A DNA stretch of 64,000 bases from Triatoma infestans (lineage: Eukaryota; Arthropoda; Insecta; Hemiptera; Reduviidae): contig JAAEAF010002760.1 in NCBI GenBank assembly GCA_011037195.1, positions 40,122-104,121 of the forward strand. The letters are read 5' to 3'. A model generated the notes under the pieces. The model did no database searches. It had not been told where the DNA came from and saw only the letters and a program-made list of their open reading frames with translations. Below are positions 11,990 to 22,531 of the stretch, piece by piece. The stretch's first letter is position 1. The number at the start of each line of letters is the position of its first letter. The position numbers and the translations under genes were made by a program.

Positions 11990-12028
11990 TTCCTGACCGG
12001 TTTCGGATTTTCATCCATCGTCAGAGCA
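11990..12028 (-). ncRNA. Hammerhead-like motif in family D left arm
   Basis: On the minus strand: CTGACGA, then a stem GGAT-gaaa-ATCC, then GAAAC-CGG-TC, followed by AGGAA. The core matches the hammerhead pattern CUGANGA / GAAA / UH. One extra U sits between CTGACGA and the stem. Upstream 'tttgct' pairs partly with downstream 'aggaa'. The right-arm equivalent (about 12398-12430) has lost the GGTC. Self-cleavage is not shown. Confidence 0.5.
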
Positions 12029-12050
12029 AATACACAAAGTTCGTGTAGAG

Positions 12051-12313
12051 ATTGTTGTGGATGGTTGCGCAGAGCTGGAAAGCATCAGAGATATTTTCTG
12101 TGACAGCCTGCTTCTGTTTGTGGTCATCGACCGGTTTCGGGCGCTCGCCCAACATCAGGATGCGTTTGTCAAACAGTATGATAACATAGACTTGCAGAGA
12201 ACACATCTATGTTATCACACTGTTTGACAAACGCATCCTAATGATGGGCATACGCCAGAAACCGGTCGATGACCACAAAAAGAAGCAGGTTATCACGGAA
12301 AATATCCCTGATG
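12051..12313. mobile_element. Family C foldback element inserted in family D
   Basis: Left arm 'ttgtggatggttgcgcagagctgg...gaccggtttcggg...', right arm its inverse, meeting near 12205 around 'agaacacatct'. The right arm stops at 'ccctgatg', short of the outer 35-40 bases. Both arms hold the hammerhead-like core. Confidence 0.85.
12233..12274 (+). ncRNA. Hammerhead-like motif in family C right arm
   Basis: GCATC / CTAATGA / stem TGG-gcatac-GCCA (roughly) / GAAA / CCGGTC / GATG. The 4-bp stem I (CATC with GATG) and U-A closing of stem II are present, but the core G of CTGA is A here, which should abolish cleavage. Confidence 0.45.
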
Positions 12314-12462
12314 ATTTGTGTAGGGAGTTCACTTCAACGTAACAGAAACATTACGTTGAAGTGAACTCTCTACACGAACTTGGCGAATTTGCTCTGACGA
12401 TGGATGAAAATCTGAAACCATCAGGAAAAAATCAATTTGCTTGCTACGACGGTTAAAATACC

Positions 12463-13395
12463 AGACCAGATAAAATATCCAGCATTGCAGACCCATCCAC
12501 ATTTTCAAAAATGAATAAGTGCTAACAGAATAAAAGAAATGATTCTCGATTGAATATGGGTAGGAAATTAAAAAAGCATTGACCGATAATGTGGTTTGGA
12601 TGAAACTCAAAAGATGTTTTGGTCGGTTGAAAGAAATCAGGATAAGCGGCTTTTATGATTTAAACCATAAAATAACCATAATATTATTGTATACTAAAAA
12701 TTAAATAAAACTGAAGTAAAAAAACGTTTTCTATTTATAGACAGAATTGTAAAATAGAATATATTCTCCCTACATCACTATAATTACAAGTTTTATATGT
12801 TCATTATTAGTTTCACAATGAATAGTGGGGGAAAGAGACATAGAGTGAGAGAGTGATAAAAAGAAAAAAAAAGAAGGAATATAAAGCGCCTTTATTAGAA
12901 GGAAGGTCGCATTAAATTGACAGTATATATATAATGATACTCATTGTAGGACGGCGTAGTTACATTCTCACGTCTAGATAATGTTACTCAATCAAGACTA
13001 GATTGCCGGGCCATGACTTCGTATTATAAATATTTTTTTGATGTATTAATTATTTAGACGGAATTTCTACGTACCGACGTGCGATTAAATTTTTAGTATA
13101 TATTATATAATTTTAAATAAATTGCATGCCAAAAAAAAAAAAATTGATCTATTTCAAAGGATCAAAGATTTTATGATTTACGTAAACTTAAAATAGTAAA
13201 TGAATTCAGCAATGAAAACAAACTGGATGAAACTAAATACAGAGAAAAAAAAAGACTCTTTCTTAATGGAGATATAACAATTTATTGTAAATTACAAATT
13301 GTTCGATCGTTGCCATGACAATTGGGCAGTTTATTTTGGCTTTTCCCGCCGCCAAAAATTCCCTCCCTCTTACATTAAGGGTAAAAACAAAGACA
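12463..13395. other. No gene seen
   Basis: AT-rich sequence with short A-runs. No supported coding sequence or repeat. Confidence 0.5.
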
Positions 13396-14089
13396 CAGCG
13401 GTTTCAACCGAAGCGTTTAACGACTCGGTAGTGGAATGTCATGGAATATATCATAATAGTGTAAAACACACACACACAGCGGTGCCGAGCGTTTCGTTTC
13501 GTACGGCGGTTTCAAAACAGCGTCTATAGATGTTTCATGTGAGGAATCGAATCAGTTTAACTTACCCGAAGCGTAGGGTGTTTCAACGTGTTCAGATAGC
13601 TCTGTTCAGACACGGGCGTTTGTTGACTCGTTTTGTTTAGCAATGGCTGGAGAAAAATTTGATGTAGGAAAGCTAATGAAGTAGAAAATCGACCGGTACT
13701 TAGGGATATGAGAAAAAAGGAATACAGCGATAGAGTTATAAGAAGAAAATGTTGTTAGCTTTTCTTGGCAAATTGTGTGTAACTTATCAAAAGTACTTCG
13801 CGACATCCTAGTGAAGTTGAAAAATTTTCATCTTCTCTTTCTATTTCAGCAAACAACCTATCAAAATGCCCTTTTTGTTACCTTTCTTTGATAATTGGAT
13901 GTATCCACATTTTTCGTTTTATTTTTTTTTTTTAAATAAATTTTCCAATACAAATACAATATTGACAAATACACCATGTCCTCCATATTGCCAACCGCAT
14001 CGATCACTGCACGAATCGCTTAATAAAACGGTTCAATGTTGTTTGTTAAAACGCTACCGACTCGTTAAACGCTTCGGTTGAAACCGCTG
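13396..14089. mobile_element. Inverted-repeat DNA element, hAT-like ends, non-autonomous
   Basis: Ends are inverted repeats of about 36 bp with one or two mismatches: CAGCGGTTTCAACCGAAGCG at 13396 and its complement ending at 14089. A CAGNG start is typical of hAT transposons. Outside the ends, 'gggtaaa' and 'agac' are also roughly mirrored. The expected 8-bp duplication is not seen (caaagaca versus cgtctatc). The interior has no transposase; the reading frames at 13299-13529 and 13866-14081 simply cross the ends. Confidence 0.6.
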
Positions 14090-15360
14090 CGTCTATCTTT
14101 ACCCACACACACACGTTGCCCTTTATAGTTTTACCGCGTGGTTCCCATGGTCTGCAGGTACCCTTATTTCACTTGCTTGTCGTATCTCCATGTTTTGAGC
14201 ATCTGGAAATATTAACTGTTCTGCTTGTGATAATTATCGCGTCTATAATAATTAGAAGAGCAATTTTATTCATATAGCTTCTGCTTGGTGGTTTCCTGCA
14301 ACTAACTCTCTTCTCTTTCTCTTACTTTTGTTGCATTGTTTGTTTTGCTTCTGTTACATTCACACACATAAAAACATATTATACACTTCACACGCATCTG
14401 CTTGCATTTCTTTTTTAGCCTTTATCAGCGACCATTGTCTACGGATCTGATCTGCTTACAGGGTGAATCAATCAGTTAATTTTATTATTTAGATTGGTAT
14501 ATTTTTGTATTATCCTACGTCTACCTTTTCTTTTATTCCTTCTAAGCTTCTGCCCTCATCAATTTTACTCATCTTCCAGCGTTTGAGTTCTTCACGCAAA
14601 CACTAATTTTCCTTAAATTTGCCATGTTTATTATTTAGTTGTGCATTTATTGGGCTTGCATTACATTATAAAGGTGGTGGTGATTACAACTGCATACCTG
14701 GACTGGTTGATGTTTTCTGGATGCAGTTGATGTTCCTCAATATTTTAAGGTTGGAATATATGCACCCAATTGCACTTTAGCAAAAAGCTTAATATTACAG
14801 CTCCCTCAAAGTTCTCCAAACATCAATTTTCCTGAATAGATGTTTCAAATAAAAATATATATGCTTTCATTAAACTGTTTAAAAATTTATTTAAAAGATC
14901 ATATAAAGTCTTGGTTGTTGGAGAAACATAATTGGAAGTTAACCAAAATAATTGGAGTAATATTAACCTGTTTATCCTATAATCTATGGGGTTCTCTAAC
15001 ATTGCGATGTGTTCTTTCCACCATCCACAAAACTGACATGATCTTGCCAACCTCCAGCAGATGATACAGCAAATCCTCTCTCATCGTGCTGTTGGCAGAA
15101 AAATTCTACGGGATAATGCAAAAGATCTTGAAACTTGGTTTCCAAAATTGGAAAAATTAAGTGCGGTAAAATAATGTTGGTCCCGCCTCGCTCAGGTAAA
15201 TTCTTATACTATACGCAGACAATGTACGCAGACTGAAACTTTATCTAGACCTTGAATCATGTGGAATCCCCCTTAAAACATTTAATCGTAAAGACGTGAT
15301 AAGGTGATCCAAACTATTACAACGACTCCTTGCAAAAACTTTAAAAACTGACACTTAACA
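14090..15360. other. No gene seen; one family A relic
   Basis: 14740-14870 resembles an inner unit of family A ('gcactttag', 'aattttcctgaatagatgtttcaaataaaa'). I see nothing else I can support. The opposed reading frames at 14823-15064 have no recognisable product. Confidence 0.45.
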
Positions 15361-16060
15361 AGTGTAGTGGAATCAATTGTCGTGATTCCTGAGGTATGAA
15401 GTTAGATGTCTTGAAGAGGGATTTATTAGGCGGAAGTTAGTTTAGAGAGTTATTGCTTGAATTACTAACACTGAGTTTATAAAAATAGAATATATTTTAA
15501 CAATAATTTGAATGAGCCTAATGGTAACTACAATTAATATGATTTGATAAAAGTAAATAAATAATTTTAAGAGTTAAATAACAAATAATTTAAAATGATT
15601 ATAATAAATAAACTAATATGCACAACTATGAAAATAATTATAAGTAAACCTTGTATAGGGACGCGCTCGGAACTCAAGTATAACTGCTGCTGTAAAATGA
15701 TACTGATATAATGATGTGGCTACTCGTATAATGATGAATGATATAATGATCTCGTGATACTGTGTACTGTAGCTACTGATATAATGATCCCCTCTTCCAG
15801 TGGGGCGAAGTTTATATTAGTCTTACTCACACACTGTCAAGTGTGTAAGTAAGTTCTCACACTAAGACATCTCTAGTAGCGTGCGACCTTGGTTAGGTCG
15901 GCGACCAGTGATTCAGGTCAGTGGCCAGATTTGGTCGCCCATCGGCGACTTTCAAAGACCAGGTGGCTTCTGTTCAATAGACAGGGCTTTATCGGTGCTT
16001 GTCTTTGATACCTTTGTATTGAAAAGGCAGCGGCCGGCTGTGGGGCCACTAGTTATAAAT
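15361..16060 (-). mobile_element. LTR-like repeat (family H), copy 1
   Basis: Shares 'taaaccttg.atagggacgcgctcg', 'gatcccctc.tccagtgg.gcgaagtttatatt', 'tcactcacac', 'aggtgtgtaagta' and 'cactagttataa' in the same order as 49040-49670. On the minus strand it contains a TATA-like 'aatataaacttcgc' followed by repeats of 'atcagta' (15718-15790), as in an LTR promoter. I cannot fix the ends or assign the family. Confidence 0.5.
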
Positions 16061-17821
16061 TATTCTTTCCTTTTGTTATATTTTGTGAAGGCTTTGACAT
16101 TGCTATGTCATTACCCAAGACTAATAAATTTAACAATTAATTATGCGACCTATCTAGTAGATTTATGGAGCTGAACTATAAGGTTCAACCAAACTTTCCA
16201 AAACTCTCATCTTATCCAGTTATCATAATCTAAAATACACCAGTATCACTGTGCTCTCTACTACGTTTCCCAATCTCATTTCTTCTTTGCTGACCTAAAT
16301 GTTTCTTTTGTCTCTAATTTGGTCTAAATACGATATAAAAATTTAAAGTCCAACCGATTTTTCTAAGCCAATCTTTTGGTTTGTAAATCCAAGTGGCCGC
16401 AAGGCAATTTAGTGTCGAATTGTTACAAAATTTGAAAATTAAGAAGACACACTGGGTGTGTGCTTCAACAAGTGGACGATACCTGTATCTATTTTATCAC
16501 TTTTGCTTGTTTAAGTTAATGTATAATAGTGTAAAAGAAATAAATAAAAAAAGACTTTATCTTTTCAATTTTAAAATTCTAACATTATAATATTCCGAAT
16601 ATGGAAAATATTCGTTTATAATTTATTATTATTATTATTATTCTATAGGAATGCAACAAAATAAATAATTGAATAATTATATTGTGTGAGCGTTATATCA
16701 TTTTTATTTATTTATTTTTTTGTAAAATAAATACAATATATAAAGATCCGTGGAGGACCTTCTTCATTAATACCCACTATTATTTATCCTTATCACCACC
16801 ACTTACCTTTGCAAAAAAAGACTTTCACCTGTCATGAAATAAAACTTAGTGAGATTTCTCATGGTCAAAAGTATACAATTTTACAAATATAGAAACAAAT
16901 TGTAATATATACAAACATGGGCAAGGATAAAGTTAAAATAAAACATGAACAAAAAAAAAAAAAAAGAGCAGAAACAAATGATTTGACATAAAATGAGTTA
17001 AGTAAATAAAACAAAAAAAACCACAATAAAAACAAAGAATATTTTTCTTTCTATTGCATTATAATAATCATCGTGAACATATTATAAACATAACTTATGT
17101 ATATGTACATATTGTATGATTTTTCTATAATAGGAATAGTATACACTAATGAGAGCTAGCTTATAAATATTATAGTTGTGTATAAGGTTTGTTACGTACG
17201 TCGAAAGGATGATAACTAATAGGCAAACCTAGCTACCTAGTTGTGACTTTCTTACCACACTATTATATAGATAATAACGGTACTACTTATAATGAAAAGG
17301 GAGGGTAACCAATCTCATCACCGATAGTTGTTAAGATATACGGCTGTTGCCAGTTTTGTTCAATTTGCCTCAAGGTAAGTAATATCATATCGATCAAAAA
17401 TCTTTTTTTTTTTTTAGCAAAAAAAAACACATACACACGAACGTACATATATAGGAACTTTTCTTTTTAGAAAGGGGATTCATATTATGTATTGAGTTCG
17501 GGGTCTTCAATAATAATCAACACCGAACACCTTTTTATATAATAATTTATTGCCGCCTATATTTCTGCTATAAATATTATATATATTATTTCTGTATTTT
17601 GTAATTTAATCTAATTAATATTAATGTGCAATTTATCTTCTTTTTTTTCTTTTTTTTAAAGAAAAAGTCAATTCATATTTCTTTTTTCTAGTTTTTAAAG
17701 TTTCACATAATAATCCGGAATCTAGAGTTTCTTTCTACCAAAGAGAACGCGACAGTTATATTTGTGTTTTGGAATAATTGGTTTCAATTTTAGTAAACTC
17801 TTCCTTTTAGAAAGTTTACAC
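16061..17821. other. No gene seen
   Basis: AT-rich, with a short (ATT)n at about 16630-16645 and A- and T-runs. The reading frame at 16393-16590 has no recognisable product. Confidence 0.5.
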
Positions 17822-18214
17822 GTTATAATGGGTTTGAAAAGGAGAGAAATTTGGTTAGATTAGATAAATGAACTAGAAGTAAATCTGAACGCTATGTAAT
17901 AGTAAGGTTAATACAAACCGCCTGGACTTTACATTAAAATATATAAAATGGTTTCGAGAGGTAAAGAGAAAGGTTGTTGACGCGTTGTGACTGTTGTATG
18001 AACTCAGCTGCAACATTCCCGGTAGATCTCCCGTAGCTGTATTTAAACAGTTTCTCCCACTCTAGTGTGGCCTAAGCTAGAGAGTGATCCTGTCAAATTT
18101 TATGTCTCCTTCTCTTCGGATCCTAAGAGAGGGATCTATAGCAGAGAGAGAGAGACATGAAATTTGACAGGATCACTCTCTAGCTTAGAATTCCTCTCTT
18201 CGGATCCTATTACA
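17822..18214 (-). mobile_element. LTR of family F, minus strand, with internal inverted duplication
   Basis: Minus-strand LTR starting TGTAATAGGATCCGAAGAGAGG-like at 18214 and ending near 'cccattataa' at 17822. It carries a TATA-like 'gtatttaaacag' region. Within it, 18075-18106 and 18150-18185 are inverted copies (ctagagagtgatcctgtcaa...), so the LTR start is duplicated head to head. It matches 42801-43482 and 61342-61629. Confidence 0.7.
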
Positions 18215-18798
18215 AACGTGCTATCATCATTTGTACCTATTCTTACTGTATATGTGAGGTAGTAACAACACTGAGAATATCTTTCTAAGTTGCTAAACCC
18301 ATAGAAGTGGAAAACTGAGATTTTTCCTTGATAACCTGTTTATGGTAATCAAAATGACACACAAAGTTAGTTTATAGGTATATTATAGGAAAAGTCTTTG
18401 CATGATTAAAACAGTTTATTAAAGTTTATAGATATATCATATATTTTTGTCCTTTTTTTTAAGGGCTCTAAGCAAGTTCATTTTTAAACGTTTAAAAACC
18501 TAAAAATAATGCTCTTTAAAGAGGACAAAAAATCAAATGGTCACACAAGGGTCAAATATTGCCCACGTTAGGGATTAAACAATTATCCTTCAATGTTTAA
18601 AACGGCTTTGCGTCTGAAAAATCACCTTCTTATCACGATAACATAAAAATAGATGGATACGCAAAACTGGACCGATTGAACACAAAAAAGGAAGCAGGCG
18701 ATTCTTGAGCAAATAACTGATTGGTTACTTATAAATAGATATTACCATTATTTCGGAATTTATTAGGAAATAAAATATTTGAAATAAATTGTAACCAA
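18215..18798. other. No gene seen
   Basis: AT-rich, no supported feature. Confidence 0.5.
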
Positions 18799-19751
18799 AT
18801 AAAAAAAAACCGGTGTCAAACACACACACAACTTTCTCTTACTCCAGTTTTCAAAATTGTAACTGACAAATTTTAGAGTTTGTGTACTATATTTGATGAA
18901 ATTCGTTGGAGTTGTCGAAAACTGAAAAAAATGTTCAGTAAAAGCGCACTTCCAGTTTACTAATCTTCTTGAAACTTGGAATTTCGGCCATCTATTTATT
19001 TCTAATTACTTTTGTTTGGATGGTAGAACAATTATGATAGCACTTTAGAGAAAAACATAACCCCCCAAAAGCCCCCTTAAATGATATTATCAGGAGAAAT
19101 GTTTCAAATAAAAGTTGTAGCTCTTTATATGTGTAGTTCACATGCCTAGTTTAAAGAAAATCGTTGGAGCCGTTTTCAACAAAATACCAGAAAACTGAAA
19201 AATACATTTCAGTAAAAACACACTTTCGGTCATTGAATTTTTTCAAATAGGGAATTTCAACAACACATTTGATTCTAATTGATATTATTTAGATGACAGA
19301 ATTTTATAATAAACTTAATTAGCACTTTAGAGGAAAACCTAACCCCAGCCTCCTCCAAAAGTGCCCTTAAATGAATTTTTCCAGAGAAATGTTTTAAGTA
19401 AACGTTTTAGATCATTGTATTTGTAGTTGACGTAATAATTTTGAAGAAAATCGCAAGAAAGTAAAAAAAAAAACCATTGAGTAAAGTGCTACTTCCGGTT
19501 GAAGAATTTCGACAGATAACGTACTGTCAGATCCCACGGTGATACCTAAACGGAATATCAAGTTTCAACTTTCTATGGTTTTTCGTTATTGAGCTATGCT
19601 TACATACAAATTCACACACACACACACAATTTGCGAAAAAAACACTTGTTTGGACTCAGGGAACCTCAAAACGGATATTTCCGGTGAAAACTTGATATCG
19701 AAATTTGGCACGATTACAATACTTCCTCTTACTAGAAATAAGAGAAAGTAA
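18799..19751 (+). mobile_element. Family A element, long form
   Basis: Starts with an A-run and 'ccggtgtcaaacacacacac', then ACTTTCTCTTACTCC. It has two internal units, a CA run near 19616, and ends 'ctcttactagaaataagagaaagtaa'. No coding sequence. Confidence 0.8.
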
Positions 19752-19780
19752 ATAAACCTGAAATGAAACTGTAGACAGAT

Positions 19781-20028
19781 TTTGATCAAAACCTTACTGT
19801 CACGTTCGCTGGTAACATCTAAACGAAATATTAATTTTAAACTTTCTATGGTTTTTCCGTTTTTGAGTTTTACTGATCACACACACACACACACACACCA
19901 TAAACCATTTCTAAAAAACAATTTTTTCTTACTTAGTGGACCCTAAAACATGTATTTCCAGTGAATATATTATTTCCAAAATTGTACACGATCACAATAC
20001 TTCCGGTTACCAGGAATAAAAGAAAGTA
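19781..20028 (+). repeat. Family A 3' fragment in tandem with the preceding copy
   Basis: Repeats the last quarter of family A ('taacatctaaacgaaatat', 'ctatggtttttccgtttttga', CA run, 'ccatttctaaaaaac', 'cacgatcacaatacttcc', 'aaaagaaagtaa'), directly after the copy ending at 19751 and in the same orientation. Confidence 0.65.
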
Positions 20029-20238
20029 ATACATCCGCTAAGGAACGATCAACCACTTTCTCATACATAGATACAATTAGCAAAGTTGTTCAGATTTGGA
20101 ATTTTTACTAAATATTTAGCTGCCTTCGATATTATTTAAGATTATAATAGGTAAACCACATCCAATGGTCATTACTGATGAAACCTGAATTTCCGAGCTC
20201 TCTCAGATCACAAAATTAATAGGTTTATCTTGGTTATA

Positions 20239-21119
20239 CGACGGTCATTCAATAAGTAACGAGACAAAACGCTGTATCATAGAAACGGTTTGTTTAATCA
20301 GTGCAATAGTTTCAGTACGTCAAGTTGGCATCCTTGTACTTAGTTTCTATCAGCTATTCGAGAGTATTTGTTGAGCATGACCTCAAATGTATTCAGTTAA
20401 CAATGGCGAGCATTATACCAAGGAAAAACAACGGTCTGTGTTAGATTTTTAGTTGCAGAAGATATCAAAGGTAGTAAAATCCACGAAAGAATGTTGACAG
20501 TGTACGGGAATAATTGTTTGAACCGTTCGAACGTTTACAAATGGTTAGAACAGTTTAAAACTAGCCGCGTAACTGTCTGAGAGGAGCAACGAAGTGGACG
20601 ACCGGTTGAAGTTGCAACTTCCTCCCTCAAATCTAGCATTAACGGGTTAATTCAGGACAACAGGCGTATTACTGTTGAAGTAGAATTTGCACGCGAGTGT
20701 TGAAACTGTCCATAACATTATTCAGAATAAGCTGCAGTACAAGAAAAGTTTTGCGAAATGGATTCCAAGACAACTTACGGACGCCCACAAAGAAAGTGGT
20801 GTGGGAAATCCTTCCACATCTTCCCTACAGCCCCGACCTCGTCCCATGGAATTTCCATTTAGTTGGACTCCTTAAAGAGGCTCTACGTAAAAAAACATTT
20901 TTAAACCAATGTAGAAGTTAAAAATCAGGTGCAAAAGTGACTTCGAAAGCAACCCAAAAAATTTTATGCCAAAGGCCATACACAAATTAGAAGAACGATG
21001 GGACAAGTCTATAAATGTTGCTGGGGACTATGTTGAAAAGTAGCCAAAGTTTTGTATTGATTAAATAAATCGTTTTTGATCTACGGCGATTTGTATCGTT
21101 ACTTATTGAATGACCCTCC
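20239..21119 (+). pseudogene. Mariner-family DNA transposon, internally deleted
   Basis: Terminal inverted repeats read GGTCATTCAATAAGTAACGA at 20243 and, inverted, at the 3' end near 21117; both ends abut TA (20237-20238 and 21120-21121), the mariner target. Length is 881 bp against about 1.3 kb for intact elements. The coding relic shows the helix-turn-helix half ('SNVYKWLEQFKTSRV', 'EEQRSGRPVEVATSS') and, after a jump near 20800, the C-terminal block 'LPHLPYSPDLVPWNFHL', which carries the last Asp of the catalytic triad. The first two catalytic Asp residues fall in the deleted part. Several stops and frame shifts. It cannot make transposase but keeps both ends. Confidence 0.88.
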
Positions 21120-21342
21120 TATGCCAAATTTGAAGAATTCGGGTAAGAAAATTGCGATAAACTAAAAAAAAAAAAAAAGTTCCAGAAAATTTACAATTTA
21201 ATGCAACACAATTTAATTCTTCTTAATCCAGTTCAGTTGGTATAGAACCGTGTGATATTCTTCAGGCGGTCTTCAGCCGATAGCCTGCAGTCAGTCTTCC
21301 ACTATATTATCTTTAAGCTTTCCAGGAAAGTATTCCAAATAA

Positions 21343-21671
21343 TATTATGAAGAAATTTGGTGAGGATCGGTCAAGAAAGATTCATTCAATTATGCCAACG
21401 TTTCGACAGAGTTTCCTGTCTTTATCAAGGCTTTAATATATAGATAGTCATGAAGATGTGGAGAAAGAATTTTGAGTGGAACTTAGAAACATAATTTTTT
21501 TTTTCTATGTTTCTGCGATGTAACAAATGTGTTTGTTTAAAAATTCTTTCTCCACAACTTCAGGTCTATCTATATATTAAAGCCTTGATAAAGACCGGAA
21601 AATCTGTCGAAACATTGGCATTATTGAATATTTCTTTCTTGACTGATCCTCACCAAATTTCTTCATAACAT
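21343..21671. mobile_element. Family E foldback element (Penelope-type arms, no coding part)
   Basis: Inverted arms of about 130 bp: left 21343-21477, right 21538-21671, loop about 60 bp. Ends read 'ttatgaagaaatttggtgagg' and its complement. Each arm carries the block found in the arms of the Penelope-like element at 58 kb: 'gccttgataaagac...' with 'gtcgaaac.ttggca' (right arm 21581-21619; left arm, minus strand, 21394-21431). Confidence 0.8.
21583..21620 (+). ncRNA. Hammerhead-like motif, family E right arm
   Basis: CTTGATAA, a GAC/GTC stem, then GAAAC and ATTGGC. The pattern is that of the hammerhead-like motifs found in Penelope terminal repeats, but the core is diverged (TTGATAA instead of CTGANGA), so activity is doubtful. 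Confidence 0.35.
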
Positions 21672-21725
21672 AATTCTTCAACGGTCAACAAAGACTTTTA
21701 TCTTTCAAATAATAGCTATACATGT

Positions 21726-21901
21726 TTGTTGTGGTGGTTGGTTCCGCAGAGCTGGAAAGCATCAGAGACATTTTCCGTGGTAGCCTACTTCATTTTGTGG
21801 TCATCGACCGGTTTCGGGCGTTCGCCCATCTTCAGGATGCGTTTTTCAGACAGTGTGACAACACAGACTTGCACAGAGCAATTTAGTTTCACACTAACTG
21901 A
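21726..21901. mobile_element. Family C, single left arm
   Basis: Starts TTGTTGTGGTGGTTGGTTCC and runs to 'gcacagagcaatttagtttcacact'. It has no right arm. The arm is very close to the consensus and contains a hammerhead-like motif on the minus strand. The reading frame at 21726-21914 is only the arm sequence. Confidence 0.8.
21799..21841 (-). ncRNA. Hammerhead-like motif, family C consensus form
   Basis: Minus strand: GCATC / CTGAAGA / T / GGGC-gaac-GCCC / GAAA / CCGGTC / GATGACC. All conserved core bases are present: CUGANGA, GAAA, and a U-C cleavage site. CATC and GATG give a 4-bp stem I, and ACCGGU can form a very short or dimeric stem III. One unpaired U next to stem II departs from the standard hammerhead. 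Confidence 0.55.
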
Positions 21902-22531
21902 GACGTATTTTTAAAATACTCATTTAAAAAAATCATCGTCATTTTTACATTTTTCATTCATTTTTTCACAATCGTCATTTTTAAAATGCTCTAATAGCTA
22001 TACATCTACATTCTCGCTTCGGCGAAAAATATCTACTAAAATTGTAACGATACAGAGAAGATTAGCATAGACCCTACCGCCCTCCCATTGTTGCTGAAAA
22101 ATAACACTGCCTATTTCAGGGAATTTGCGAATGCGACATTATGACGTCGCATGATATGGTGACATTGATAATAATCAGATTGAGTGTGATTTCTGAAATG
22201 GAAATAATTTATTGTCTGAATGAGTTTAAACTATATTTCATAGGTTTACTTTTAAATTGAGTAATGTGGCTTCTCCCAGGAATGTCGAGTACTGAGTGGA
22301 GGTAAGTTTCTTCGATTAACGTTAGGTAGTCGGAGTATATGTCTGGAATGGAAGTAACTTGCTGTCAGAATCGGGGAATGAACGTGTATAAAACCGTATT
22401 AAACGTTGGATTTTAGCTTAGTTTGTAATAGTTGTCCTCCTCACAGAAATATCGAGTACTGGGAAGAGTTTAGTTTAGTGTCGTCAGATAGGTGCAGTGA
22501 ATGAATGAAAATAAACTTTATTGTATATATT
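21902..22531. other. No gene seen
   Basis: No supported coding sequence. Repeated phrases such as 'tgtcgagtactgagtggag' (about 22283-22301) and 'tatcgagtactgggaagag' (about 22450-22468) suggest a diverged direct duplication of about 165 bp spacing. Confidence 0.4.

Larger units (their letters stand above)
11962..12462. mobile_element. Family D foldback element, interrupted by a family C element
   Basis: Outer inverted arms: left 11962-12050 plus 12319-12342, right 12351-12462, with an 8-base loop (cagaaaca) at 12343-12350. Matching pieces include 'cgtcgtagcaagcaaattga' against 'tcaatttgcttgctacgacg', and 'gagttcacttcaacgtaa' against 'ttacgttgaagtgaactc'. The left arm is split by a family C element at 12051-12313. 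The repeated GTGTAGAG / GTGTAGGGAG on either side of the insert looks like a target-site duplication. No coding sequence; the reading frames at 11752-12103 are arm shadows. Confidence 0.85.
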
